NCBI RefSeq assembly: GCF_001276715.1
Contig: NZ_LIUQ01000009.1
Coordinates: forward strand, 32,728-96,727
Source: Planktothricoides sp. SR001
GTDB taxonomy: Bacteria; Cyanobacteriota; Cyanobacteriia; Cyanobacteriales; Laspinemataceae
Reading direction: 5' to 3'
Length of the DNA: 64,000 nucleotides
In this document: one piece after another, positions 1 through 8,395 of the stretch
How the letters are laid out: the number at the start of each line of letters is the position of its first letter
How positions within the stretch are numbered: the first letter of the stretch is position 1
Position numbers and translations under genes: made by a program
Notes under the pieces: model-generated
What the model was told of the DNA's origin: nothing
The model's database searches: none
The model's input: the letters and a program-made list of their open reading frames with translations, nothing else

Positions 1-199
1 AAAACTTAATAGAATACAATGGTCTCAGGCTCGCACTTGAGGCCGCTTGCTTTCTTGATAAATTCTTTCTAGAAGTCTTTGGGTTTCTGGACTTAAATTC
101 TGAATAAATCTCACTGTAGTGCCAAGCACCGGGGGATTTTCCCTGTCCTATTATACACGAATCACAAACAATGTGCAATTTATTTTACACCAGTGCTTA
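1..199 (-). mobile_element. IS630-family element, 5' end, running off the left edge
   Basis: The first 199 bases match 35791-35991 almost base for base. They hold the start of an IS630-type transposase on the minus strand: GTG at 129-127, then L-G-T-T-V-R-F-I-Q. The rest lies beyond the left edge. Both copies stop matching just after CAGTGCTTA, which fits an element end at a TA dinucleotide, the IS630/Tc1 target. Upstream of the GTG the element contributes about 70 non-coding bases ending near 199. Whether this copy is full length cannot be seen. Confidence 0.8.
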
Positions 200-226
200 C
201 CACTTTGGCGGCATTCTGCTTATAAT
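197..226 (+). promoter_or_regulatory. Possible IS-derived hybrid promoter for nblB
   Basis: TATAAT at 221-226 is a perfect -10 box. TTACCA at 197-202 matches four of six -35 positions with an 18-base spacer. The -35 would straddle the end of the IS630 copy (about 199). The nblB ATG lies 34 bases downstream of the -10. This is motif matching only. Confidence 0.4.
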
Positions 227-259
227 AGAAACACGGTAATGTAAACTTTTGTAAAGAAA

Positions 260-943
260 ATGAGTGCTTTAATGACCTTAGAAGAAATTTCTGCCAAGTT
301 GGACAGCCCAAAAGTGGCCGATCGCATGGTGGCATTGGCGCATCTGCGGGATGTGGCGCCGGAAGATGCCATGCCTTTAATTAAGAAAGTTTTAGATGAT
401 GAAAGTCTGCAAGTGCGGGCAATGGCCGCGTTTGCGGTGGGACTGAAGCCCACCGACGAAAGTTATCCGATTTTGGTGCAACGGCTGGAAAGCGAACCGG
501 ACTACAGTGTGCGGGCAAATGTGGCGGGGGCTTTGGGTTACTTGGAAGACCCGCGAGCATTTCAGCCATTAGTCCGGGCATTTTATGAGGATACGGAATG
601 GTTGGTGCGCTTTAGTGCCGCAGTCGCTTTGGGCAATTTGAAAGATCCCCGCGCCCGTGATGTGCTGATTTCTGCCCTGGATAGCCCAGAAGTGGTGGTG
701 CAACAAGCGGCGATCGCGGCATTAGGGGAAATTCAATCCGTAGAATCCGTGGATCGGATTCTCCGGTTTATCCAATCCGAAGATTGGTTGGTGCGTCAGC
801 GTTTGGCGGAAGCTTTGGGAAATCTGCCTACGGAGAAAAGTCTCTCAGCCTTGAAATTCTTAGAAAAAGATAGCCATCCCCAAGTGGCAGCGGCGGCTTG
901 CTTATCCCTGGAACGTTTGGGCAAAATCAAAAATCAATCTTGA
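260..943 (+). CDS. nblB: HEAT-repeat phycobilisome degradation protein NblB
   Basis: The 227-residue protein is built almost wholly of HEAT-like helical repeats (for example D-E-S-L-Q-V-R-A-M-A-A-F-A-V-G and S-P-E-V-V-V-Q-Q-A-A-I-A-A-L-G). Length and sequence fit NblB, which is related to the CpcE/CpcF bilin lyases and takes part in phycobilisome breakdown, probably by detaching bilins, under nutrient stress. ATG at 260 follows an AAAGAAA stretch; a second in-frame ATG at 272 is possible. It lies 60 bases from an IS630 end and is followed by a CpcS-type lyase on the same strand. A generic E/F-family lyase is the main alternative. Confidence 0.8.
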   Translation: MSALMTLEEISAKLDSPKVADRMVALAHLRDVAPEDAMPLIKKVLDDESLQVRAMAAFAVGLKPTDESYPILVQRLESEPDYSVRANVAGALGYLEDPRAFQPLVRAFYEDTEWLVRFSAAVALGNLKDPRARDVLISALDSPEVVVQQAAIAALGEIQSVESVDRILRFIQSEDWLVRQRLAEALGNLPTEKSLSALKFLEKDSHPQVAAAACLSLERLGKIKNQS

Positions 944-1029
944 TTCTTAATCTTGATTCTTTTTGATCCCCCAATAACTTGTACCATAGACCGATAGATA
1001 TAAATATAGCGATCGAATTGCTTTAATTG

Positions 1030-1569
1030 ATGGACATTATTGAGTTTTTTGAGCAGAGTGCTGGTAAATGGTTTTCTCAGCGCACCAGTCAACATATGGC
1101 AGAAACCAAATCTGTGGCAGATAGCACGGATCTATGGATTGACTCCTTAGAGAAAAATGACCAAGAGGTGCTGCAACTTTGTCAGGATCACAAAGTTAAC
1201 CCCTCTTTGGCTTTATGTGCGGTGCGGGTACGTTGGGAAAATAAACCCTTGTACAAGGAACCGAAAAAGATGGGGTCTACGGTTTTGGTAGCGATCGCCT
1301 CCGACCCTCACGCCAAAGAAGGCAAGTTATTGAGAAAACCAGGCCCAGGAATCAGCGATCGCGCTGGCAATGTTAGTCGGTTTGCGATCGGCAATGATAA
1401 CGCTGTCACCATTACTACCGAGTCCGATTCTTTGTTTGCGGAAGAAAGGCTCTGGTTTGCTGGAGATAATTTACGCTTGCGTACCAGTGCGGTAAAAGAC
1501 GAAACCGGCTATAGTTTATTGTCATTTTGTAGCGAAATTCGCATGGGTGGAGTTAAGCCCAAGGAATGA
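1030..1569 (+). CDS. cpcS: CpcS/CpeS-family phycobilin lyase
   Basis: The 179-residue protein opens with the family signature D-I-I-E-F-F-E-Q-S-A-G-K-W-F-S-Q-R-T-S. CpcS/CpeS proteins are lipocalin-like lyases that attach phycocyanobilin to the conserved Cys84-type site of allophycocyanin and phycocyanin beta subunits. ATG at 1030 is preferred to the adjacent in-frame TTG at 1027. It lies 86 bases after nblB on the same strand, so attachment and removal factors sit side by side. CpcU or CpeS specificity cannot be excluded. Confidence 0.85.
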   Translation: MDIIEFFEQSAGKWFSQRTSQHMAETKSVADSTDLWIDSLEKNDQEVLQLCQDHKVNPSLALCAVRVRWENKPLYKEPKKMGSTVLVAIASDPHAKEGKLLRKPGPGISDRAGNVSRFAIGNDNAVTITTESDSLFAEERLWFAGDNLRLRTSAVKDETGYSLLSFCSEIRMGGVKPKE

Positions 1570-1583
1570 TCGGATCCCCCCAA

Positions 1584-1606
1584 CCCCCCGATCCTCGGGG
1601 GGCTTT
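1584..1606 (+). terminator. Terminator after the lyase gene
   Basis: CCCCCCGA (1584-1591) pairs perfectly with TCGGGGGG (1595-1602) across a three-base loop, followed by CTTT. It lies 15 bases after the lyase stop and probably also limits antisense read-through from the convergent gene. Confidence 0.6.
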
Positions 1607-1626
1607 CGATTATCTGATTTAATCGT

Positions 1627-2739
1627 CTAATTTGATTTTTTCCGAGGTCGAGAGCGTCTTTTTCGCGGTTCTTCTTCGGGATGCTCTAACTTATTTTCTA
1701 ACACCGCTTTTAGCTTCATATAAAACTCTGAAGCGGCTACATCTGGAGTAAATTGATGAATCGGCGGACGAGTTTCTTGCCAATTAAATTCAGAATTCAC
1801 CGGGGCTGAGGGTAGTTGATCTGAGTCAAGGTTTAGGACTGTTTGCCAATCAAATGTTGGCAAATCAGAAGAACTCATAGAAGCATCGATCGCCGCATTA
1901 GCGGCATTGATAGAATCATTGAAAGAGGAATTTGTCGAAACATTGAGAATGCTTTGAATCGTCGCTTCATCTTCCTCATCTAGCCAAGGATCTTGGAGTA
2001 AATTATTAATGATTTGACGCTGAATTTCTTCGGTAGATAACTTTTCTTTTTCATCAGCTTTTGACTGAGCTTTTGAGTTAGCGCTATTCTCAGAAATCAA
2101 GGGCAAAGAATGAGCGGCATTTGATTCAAATGATTCAACCTCCGGGGAGGCGATGCCGTTTTTTTCCCCAGAATTTTCAGAGTTTTCAGAATTTTCAGCG
2201 GCAGATAGCAAAGCCACTGCGGGGGATTGTTCCGCAGTATCCACCATGATTCTCGGGACAGTTTCCCCGGTGGTTGGCAGGCTCAAATCAGGCTTATACT
2301 TAGCAATTATGGGGTGGATCGCGGGGTTATTTGTCAATAATTTATCCGGTTCCTCAATAATTGTATCGGGGATATTTTCTGCCAATTCAGGGGCTTCAAG
2401 CAGCGCCGATTGATGAGTCACTTGAACATCTTGTTCGGGAATATTTGCTTCTGGCAATTTCCCACAAATTAACTGCTCAAATTCCCAGTTAAAGTGATAA
2501 ATTGGCCTAGATCGCCGCTGCCAGCAGGCTAAAATTTGTTCTACAGAAATGCTTTTATAACGGCCTTGATATAACGCTTCAATAATCGCTAACCGTAACC
2601 AGCGGGATGGATAATCTTGCAGCCATTTATGAATTAATTCTGCTGCGGTCCAATGACTCAGATCAAAACTATAGTGAACCAGCAGCGTTTCAGCAGTCAT
2701 CGCTGCTGCATCATTATTTTTTGGATCTGGTCTAGTCAT
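1627..2739 (-). CDS. Conserved cyanobacterial hypothetical protein
   Basis: A 370-residue protein I cannot assign to a named family. The first ~95 residues look like a small folded domain (motif W-L-Q-D-Y-P-S-R-W-L-R-L-A-I-I-E-A-L-Y-Q, then a W-Q-R-R-S-R-P segment). The middle is a long acidic, Ser/Asn-rich, low-complexity stretch with E-N-S repeats. A short conserved-looking tail (F-Y-M-K-L-K-A-V-L) ends in a very basic R-K-R-R-S-R-P-R-K-K. No signal peptide or membrane segment is seen, so it is probably cytoplasmic. It starts 41 bases after the DUF3769 gene, suggesting an operon. Confidence 0.6.
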   Translation of the reverse strand: MTRPDPKNNDAAAMTAETLLVHYSFDLSHWTAAELIHKWLQDYPSRWLRLAIIEALYQGRYKSISVEQILACWQRRSRPIYHFNWEFEQLICGKLPEANIPEQDVQVTHQSALLEAPELAENIPDTIIEEPDKLLTNNPAIHPIIAKYKPDLSLPTTGETVPRIMVDTAEQSPAVALLSAAENSENSENSGEKNGIASPEVESFESNAAHSLPLISENSANSKAQSKADEKEKLSTEEIQRQIINNLLQDPWLDEEDEATIQSILNVSTNSSFNDSINAANAAIDASMSSSDLPTFDWQTVLNLDSDQLPSAPVNSEFNWQETRPPIHQFTPDVAASEFYMKLKAVLENKLEHPEEEPRKRRSRPRKKSN

Positions 2740-2780
2740 TTTTTTTGCAGAATTTCACCCATTATTTGTAATTGTCGGAT

Positions 2781-5084
2781 TTACTGAATTTCTTGGTTAA
2801 CTCGCCGGATCCCACCATCCACCGATCGCACTTCTGAGCGAGAAAAAGGTTCACCTCCACCCCTCCAGTTAAAGTCACTGATCCGCAAAGACAGAGAACC
2901 GAGTTGTTGTTCAGGATTATAGCGAATCGCTAGACCGTAACTACGCCGACTGTACTCCAGAATTAAATCAGTATTAATCGCTTCCTTGGTATCAAGATTA
3001 ATCAGAGTTTGTACCCCGAAGCGAATTGGCCCATAAATTTGTTGGGTCAATCCGAGGGCAAGTACCTTAGAGTCAGCAATTCTATCAAATAAAAAGGGAG
3101 AAGCACCATCTTTCCAAATCCGGGATAAACTTACGCTCCAACCCGTATAGTCTAACCAACGACGGGAAAAATGACCAAATTGCCCTTGGATGCCAATACT
3201 TCCAGAGACAAAGTTTTGGGTATCGCCATTACTGTAGCCAGTCAAAGTGCCGTTGAGTCCCGTGAACAAGCGAATATATGGAATGACAGGACTGGGACTA
3301 TATCGTAGTCCCTCTTGGGGATTCGCCGGTAACGGGGTTCCTTGCCAAAGTAAAAAGCCACGACTTAAAGCCGCACCCCCTTGAAATCGGGTTAAGCTGG
3401 TGCGATTATGCTCCCGGATCGGTTCGAGTAAGTCGATTTGATCGGTGTCCGCATTGATGGATTGAATGCTGCCTTCATAGCTGAGGTTGATGCCGGTTTT
3501 GCCCAAGGGGATAATGGGAGAATTTAATAGGACGCCCAGACTTTGTTGCACGGTTCTAAAGCCAAGAGAACCGTTGAAAATGCGATCGCGATAGGCGTAT
3601 TCCCCTGTCAGAGAATGGGTGCCAATTTGTTGCCTTAGTAGTAGATTGGCTCTAGTTTTATCGTCAATAGTGTCAGGGTTGAGGGTGGTAAATGTGGCTC
3701 GTCCTTCTAGGTTGGTGGTGGGACTGAGTTTGCCATTGACTCTGGTTTTGAAGCCAAACAGGTCAGAAATGCTATCGGGGCCGGCGATCGCCTTTTGAAT
3801 ATAGAATTGGGGGCTAATGCTGAATTGGAATCGGTCATTGACGATGGGCTCTAAAGGCGTTTCGGCATAAAATCCCCCGCGATCGCCCCCATCATAGCCG
3901 AAACGAATTAAAGACGGGTCGCGTTCCCGGCGATCGATAATCACTCGTTCCCGCAACAGCGGAATCGATACTTTATTCTCGAAAACTAACCGAGGTCGTC
4001 GGGCAATCACTTCATCCTGTTCCGGGGACAACCGTCGCACCGTCACATGACGGGAGCGTAATTCTAATTCTGGGGGAGAATATGGATCGTTGGTAATTCT
4101 AACATTCGTCCCCTGCCAATCTTCCCCGGTAAAGGTCAGGTCATCGCTTTCAAACCGCAGCCGGTTGATGGTGCCTCCGGTAGTGGGCAGACCCACCCCT
4201 TGATTTAGTCCAGCCCCCACGCCGATCACTAGACCCCCTGTGTTCCTAACTCGGCGCGGCGGTTCTCCCGCCCGCAGTCTTTCCGTGAGCGCCCGTTCTT
4301 GTCCAGCCCCCGCCGTCACATCCGTGGGTAAGGTGGTGGCAACCGTCGAGGTCGCTTCATTCAAAACAATCTGACCTTTAGCCTGCTGCATTCCCCCTTG
4401 GTTTCTGACCACATCGTATTCCAAGCGATCGCCCTCGATCACCTGAGTGCCATTGGTTAAAAGCACTTGCCCTTGGGCTACGGCAAACCGGCTGAGTAAA
4501 TTCATTTGCAGCCATTGGGAATTTAATACCGTATTCCCCAACCGCATAAACACATCGCCTTCCGCCGTCACCACCTGACGTTGCTCGTTATATTCCTGGC
4601 GATCGGAATTAATTTTTACTACATCCTCTGCACTCAACGGCAGAGGCGTTCCCTCCGTGGGTTGTGGGTTGGGGGTCACGGCTTCTCCTGGGGCCGGGGT
4701 TGGGGCTGGGGTGACTTGACCCGCTTGACTAATATTAATTTCTGAAAAGTTATTTTCTGAACAGTTAATTTTTGGAAAGTTAATCTCTGAAAAATTAATT
4801 TCTGACAGTTTTGGGGTCAGTTCGGAGGGCGATCGCTCCTTTGTTGATAAAGGCCAACTCACTTCTAAAGGCCCACCGAGTAAAAAAGCTTGCGGCGGTA
4901 TTGCCCCATTAGCATCAGGGACAACTGGCAGCGCCGTTAAGCGATCGGCATCAACATTAAATAACCGCTGTGCTGGAGGTGCAATAGAAAAATTTTCTGC
5001 CGTAGTCAACTCCGAATCCTGGATTGGCGGCATTTGGTATTCAATGATCGCAGGCGGTTCAGAAGGGGGAACCGGATAGGACAT
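2781..5084 (-). CDS. DUF3769 protein, LptD-like outer-membrane barrel
   Basis: 767 residues. Residues ~1-150 are Pro-rich with a short repeat (S-E-I-N-F-S-E-I-N-F-P-K-I-N). Residues ~155-260 form an OstA/LptA-like beta fold (V-V-T-A-E-G-D-V-F-M-R-L then V-I-E-G-D-R-L-E-Y-D). Residues ~350-767 alternate hydrophobic and polar residues as in an outer-membrane beta-barrel, with Y-R-D-R-I-F-N-G-S-L-G-F-R. This layout matches DUF3769, the presumed cyanobacterial counterpart of LptD, which places lipopolysaccharide in the outer membrane. No clear signal peptide is seen at this start, so export may depend on another start or an atypical signal. Confidence 0.75.
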   Translation of the reverse strand: MSYPVPPSEPPAIIEYQMPPIQDSELTTAENFSIAPPAQRLFNVDADRLTALPVVPDANGAIPPQAFLLGGPLEVSWPLSTKERSPSELTPKLSEINFSEINFPKINCSENNFSEINISQAGQVTPAPTPAPGEAVTPNPQPTEGTPLPLSAEDVVKINSDRQEYNEQRQVVTAEGDVFMRLGNTVLNSQWLQMNLLSRFAVAQGQVLLTNGTQVIEGDRLEYDVVRNQGGMQQAKGQIVLNEATSTVATTLPTDVTAGAGQERALTERLRAGEPPRRVRNTGGLVIGVGAGLNQGVGLPTTGGTINRLRFESDDLTFTGEDWQGTNVRITNDPYSPPELELRSRHVTVRRLSPEQDEVIARRPRLVFENKVSIPLLRERVIIDRRERDPSLIRFGYDGGDRGGFYAETPLEPIVNDRFQFSISPQFYIQKAIAGPDSISDLFGFKTRVNGKLSPTTNLEGRATFTTLNPDTIDDKTRANLLLRQQIGTHSLTGEYAYRDRIFNGSLGFRTVQQSLGVLLNSPIIPLGKTGINLSYEGSIQSINADTDQIDLLEPIREHNRTSLTRFQGGAALSRGFLLWQGTPLPANPQEGLRYSPSPVIPYIRLFTGLNGTLTGYSNGDTQNFVSGSIGIQGQFGHFSRRWLDYTGWSVSLSRIWKDGASPFLFDRIADSKVLALGLTQQIYGPIRFGVQTLINLDTKEAINTDLILEYSRRSYGLAIRYNPEQQLGSLSLRISDFNWRGGGEPFSRSEVRSVDGGIRRVNQEIQ

Positions 5085-5252
5085 ATTTAATCACAACAGA
5101 TATAAATAATCGTGGCAATTTACCCAAATCTCAGATAAAACTGCCAGCTTAAAACAATAGTTTCCAGGAGATTCATCTGAGAGGATAAGTTCCCAGGCAA
5201 TTGACAATCATTATTATCCGGCATTATCCGGCAACTCTCCCCATTCGTGACA

Positions 5253-5276
5253 AACCCCCACTTAAGCGCGGGGGTT
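5253..5276 (-). terminator. Possible terminator hairpin after psbI
   Basis: AACCCCC (5253-5259) and GGGGGTT (5270-5276) form a 7-bp stem 27 bases past the psbI stop. Only a short TTTG tract follows on the minus strand. It could equally be an IS200/IS605-type end remnant. Confidence 0.35.
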
Positions 5277-5302
5277 CAATCTTGGGATATTTCTTCCCTG
5301 AA

Positions 5303-5419
5303 TTATTCCAAGTCGCGACGACCGGGGTTCCGGGATGGGTCAGAAGACAAAAATCCAAACACAAATAAGCCCACAAAGAACAGAACCACGATATTGACAA
5401 CGATTTTCAACGTAACCAT
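5303..5419 (-). CDS. psbI: Photosystem II reaction centre protein PsbI
   Basis: A 38-codon gene: [10 protein letters not shown], one hydrophobic membrane helix ([14 protein letters not shown]), then [14 protein letters not shown]. The length of 38 residues and the D-P[10 protein letters not shown] tail are exact PsbI hallmarks. PsbI is a single-span subunit next to D1 that helps early photosystem II assembly. GGAG lies about 9 bases before the ATG. It stands alone, upstream of and co-directional with the DUF3769 gene. Confidence 0.95.
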   Translation of the reverse strand: MVTLKIVVNIVVLFFVGLFVFGFLSSDPSRNPGRRDLE

Positions 5420-5751
5420 GAAAAAATCTCCGAATATATAGCAAAAGATAACAACAAAACCATCATCGATGGTTTAAGCATCCTTATCATATCGAAATCT
5501 GGTCATTTTTGAGCGCTGAATTTTCTCAAAATAAATTCGTTATTTGTTATTCGTTATTTATTGGATATTTATTGTTTATATGTTATATGTTATATGCGAT
5601 AATATAAAATATGCAACCACCAACCAACAACCACCAACCACCAACCACCAACGAATAACCAACAACCACCAACCAACAACTTTTTTGGTAAAATCAGCAC
5701 CGACGACCTGAGACAATCGTCAAGCATAAAGAGGATAAATGAGGCATTTCT
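5420..5751. other. AT-rich intergenic region with CCAAC/ACCAA repeats
   Basis: No gene is seen. It holds TTCGTTATT/TTATATG low-complexity repeats (5535-5600) and a run of ACCAACC/ACCACCAACC repeats (about 5613-5685), the short tandemly repeated type common in filamentous cyanobacteria. Regulatory signals for psbI and the methyltransferase must lie here but none is clear. Confidence 0.5.
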
Positions 5752-6948
5752 GTGAGTGAAAAGACACAATTAAAAGCCATTGAATTATTTGCCGGGATAG
5801 GCGGTTTTCGCCTAGGCATGGCAGCGGCGAATATTTCTACAATTTGGGCTAATGATAGCAGTGAATTATCCAGTCAAGTTTATCGGAGTAACTTTGGCAA
5901 AAATTCTTTAGTTTTAGGCGATATTAGGGAAATTAATCTAGAAGAAATTCCCTGCCATGATATTTTAACTGCCGGATTTCCTTGTCAACCTTTTAGTCCC
6001 GCAGGAAAAAAGCAGGGAGTTCGCGATCGCATTCGGGGAACTCTGTTTGAACGGATTATAGAAATTTTGCATCATAGAAAACCGCAGTATTTCTTTTTAG
6101 AAAATGTTAAGCGTTTGTTGACAATGGAATCCGGTTATCACTTTCGCGCGATTTTAGATGCCCTGTCAGCTTTGGATTATTTTATAGAATGGAGAATAAT
6201 TAATACTGTCAGCTTTGGTTTACCCCAGAATCGCGAGCGCATCTTTATTTTTGGCACTAGGATTAACCAAACAAACAGCCCGGAAATGCTAGAAATGCTA
6301 AAAATGCTAAAAATGCTAGAAAAATATTCCGTCTTTTTAACCCATGAAGATTTAAACTTCCTAGAAATTAATCCATCATTTACGGATAATTTAACGCCAA
6401 TTATCCGCAGTCACAGCAAACCGGGAAATTGGGGAATTGCCTATCAGAAAAAAATCTACTCTAAGCAGATTCCTCCGTTACCAGACATCCAACCGAGAAA
6501 GAAACTCAGAGATATTCTGGAAAATGAATCCGATGTCGATCCGCAGTTTGATTTTACCACCGATACTGGGGAAAGAATCAAACAAAGTAAAGCCGTGAAT
6601 CGCTATTGTAATGGAGTCGAAATCCTTTATAATCAAGGAGGAGGAGCGAGACTCGGTTATACTATTTTTGGGATTAATGGCATTACTTCAACCCTAACCG
6701 CTTCTACTTCCAGACATTATGAACGGTATCAAGTAGGGGATAAATATCGACGGTTAACCCCAGTGGAATATGCCCGATTGATGGGATTTCCCGATGATTG
6801 GTGTCGCGTTGCCAGAATTTACGATCGCTATGCATTATTTGGCAATGCGATCGCTCCTCCTTGTGTGGCATGGGTAGCCAATCGAATCGGTAAAAATAAC
6901 CTTATCTTAAATCAGCCAAGTTTTCAGCAACTAACCTTAGCTTTGTAA
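5752..6948 (+). CDS. Type II DNA (cytosine-5) methyltransferase
   Basis: 398 residues with the ordered C5-methyltransferase motifs: I (E-L-F-A-G-I-G-G-F-R-L-G), IV with the catalytic Cys (G-F-P-C-Q-P-F-S), VI (E-N-V-K-R-L-L), VIII (Q-N-R-E-R-I-F), IX (R-R-L-T-P-V-E-Y-A-R-L-M-G-F-P) and X (F-G-N-A-I-A-P-P-C-V). It methylates the C5 of cytosine in an unknown recognition site read by the target region between VIII and IX (~195-310). That region contains an L-E-M-L-K-M-L repeat from a slipped ATGCTAAAA tract (about 6286-6320). The start is GTG. A restriction-enzyme-like pseudogene follows after 19 bases. Confidence 0.93.
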   Translation: MSEKTQLKAIELFAGIGGFRLGMAAANISTIWANDSSELSSQVYRSNFGKNSLVLGDIREINLEEIPCHDILTAGFPCQPFSPAGKKQGVRDRIRGTLFERIIEILHHRKPQYFFLENVKRLLTMESGYHFRAILDALSALDYFIEWRIINTVSFGLPQNRERIFIFGTRINQTNSPEMLEMLKMLKMLEKYSVFLTHEDLNFLEINPSFTDNLTPIIRSHSKPGNWGIAYQKKIYSKQIPPLPDIQPRKKLRDILENESDVDPQFDFTTDTGERIKQSKAVNRYCNGVEILYNQGGGARLGYTIFGINGITSTLTASTSRHYERYQVGDKYRRLTPVEYARLMGFPDDWCRVARIYDRYALFGNAIAPPCVAWVANRIGKNNLILNQPSFQQLTLAL

Positions 6949-6967
6949 CCAGGATTAGCCTGAATCA

Positions 6968-7627
6968 ATGCAACGATTAACCTTGACTAAATTAAAGACA
7001 GAAGTCCAAAAATTTGCCAGACAAATCAGTGATACTCCGATTCCAAGCTTATACGGAATTACTGACGAAAAAGCAGTCGAAACTTATGTATAAGCTGCCT
7101 TTAATCAATATTTAATTCGTCAATATTCTTACAGCAGCGGAAGTGCCGCCAGTGGCATAGATTTTCCCGATTTAAATGTTGATTTAAAAGTAACATCCAT
7201 TCGACAGCCTCAGTCTTCCTGTCCATTTCGCGATGCCAGTCAGAAAGTATTTGGACTGGGGTATCATCTCCTGGTTTTAGTCTATGAAAAAACCGACGAT
7301 AGAGCCTCTCATACTTGTGATCTAAAATTTTTACACATTGTTTTCTTAGAACAAAAACACACCGCTGATTATCAAACCACTTATGGATTGCGAGAAATTA
7401 TACGGCGTCATGGTAATAAAGATGATATCATTGCGTTTTTAGAAGAACGGAATCTCCCTCTAGATGAGATAGGCCGTGAAATTTTAGCCGATCGCATAAT
7501 CAGCCACCCTCCAGAACAGGGTTTCTTAACGATTTCAAATGCCTTGCAGTGGAGATTGCAATATAGAAGAATTATTGATCTAGCCAATTTGAGCACAACA
7601 GAAGGCGTAGAAAATTTACTAATCTAA
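6968..7627 (+). pseudogene. Restriction-endonuclease-like gene with in-frame stop
   Basis: From ATG 6968 to TAA 7627 the frame encodes 219 codons interrupted once, by TAA at 7091-7093 (codon 42). On either side the protein is continuous (E-T-Y-V-stop-A-A-F-N-Q-Y-L). After the stop comes G-I-D-F-P-D-L-N-V-D-L-K-V-T, which looks like a PD-(D/E)xK nuclease core. Its position right behind the methyltransferase, with the same orientation, suggests the cognate endonuclease. A single base change (for example from CAA, GAA or AAA) would explain the TAA. The family name is not certain. Re-initiation at an internal start would give a protein lacking the N-terminus. Confidence 0.7.
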
Positions 7628-7690
7628 CCCAAAGATATAGCACCGCCCTGGATTAACTTGTGTTAATCCTTGTGTTAATACTTCAATTAA

Positions 7691-7730
7691 GAAACCAGGT
7701 TTATGAGTTTCTGGAAACCTGGTTTCTTTT
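7691..7730 (+). terminator. GAAACCAGGTTT hairpin with T tract
   Basis: GAAACCAGGTTT (7691-7702) pairs with AAACCTGGTTTC (7715-7726) and is followed by TTTT. It can act as a terminator for the restriction gene and belongs to a hairpin family scattered through the window. Confidence 0.5.
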
Positions 7731-7742
7731 CTGTGCGTAAGC

Positions 7743-7782
7743 AAAAACCCCTAGCACTTGAACTCATGCTAGGGGTTTTAAC
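7743..7782 (-). terminator. Terminator at the end of the HNH gene
   Basis: AACCCCTAGCA pairs with TGCTAGGGGTT around a short loop and is flanked by A and T runs on both sides, so it could end transcription in both directions between the restriction pseudogene and the convergent HNH gene. It overlaps the last HNH codons. Confidence 0.6.
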
Positions 7783-8275
7783 TGCCAATCACATACTTTT
7801 TCCATTCTTGATGCAAGCCACTCTTGACGTGCTTGTTCACCTCAAAGTAGAGGCTGCTGTGCGGTTTGCGCGGATGATGACTTAGAGGCATATTAGCTTC
7901 TTGGGGGGTACGATTTCCTTTTTTAACGTTGCAACGAATACAGGCAGTCACGAGATTGTCCCAGGTATCTCCACCGTGGCGCGATCGCGGCAGGACGTGA
8001 TCCAGGGTCAAATCATCCCCAGAATATCCACAGTATTGACAAGTATGGTTATCTCGGTAATATATATTAGGGCGAGTCAGTGGGATATCTTTGTAAGGCA
8101 CCCGGACGTATTGCCGCAACCGAATCACCGTGGGCAAAGGAAACTCAGCATAAACATATTTACCGTTATGTTCTACTTGCTCGGCTTTGCCTTTGAGCAA
8201 TAAAACCACCGCTCTTCGCCAGTTGGTGATATTGAGCGGTTCGTAAGAAGCGTTAAGAACCAGAACCTTACTCAT
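7778..8275 (-). CDS. HNH endonuclease
   Basis: 165 residues from the ATG at 8275 (M-S-K-V-L-V-L-N-A-S-Y-E-P-L-N-I). A longer in-frame start at 8350 exists but the M-S-K start matches the family. The HNH core is clear: zinc-binding C-Q-Y-C-G, then L-T-L-D-H-V-L-P-R-S-R-H-G-G-D, then N-L-V-T-A-C-I-R-C-N-V-K-K-G-N. Such McrA-like HNH proteins are found in nearly all cyanobacteria as single genes; their role is unknown, with repair or processing nuclease most likely. No restriction partner is implied. Confidence 0.85.
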   Translation of the reverse strand: MSKVLVLNASYEPLNITNWRRAVVLLLKGKAEQVEHNGKYVYAEFPLPTVIRLRQYVRVPYKDIPLTRPNIYYRDNHTCQYCGYSGDDLTLDHVLPRSRHGGDTWDNLVTACIRCNVKKGNRTPQEANMPLSHHPRKPHSSLYFEVNKHVKSGLHQEWKKYVIGS

Positions 8276-8395
8276 TGATTTGGGGGATTTGGAGATTAAT
8301 TTTAGGGATTTTAAAAGCAAGTTTTCCCCCGATGCTAACACAAGTTGCAATTTTCGGCTGTTTTATCTCGGACTAGGGCCGCCCGATCGCCTGAA

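Noticed and set aside
5247-5441. 64-codon plus-strand frame opposite psbI
   Set aside because: It is the complement of psbI, which is unmistakable; the sequence has no other sense.
7703-7885. 60-codon frame after the restriction pseudogene
   Set aside because: It spans two terminator-like hairpins and the 3' end of the HNH gene.
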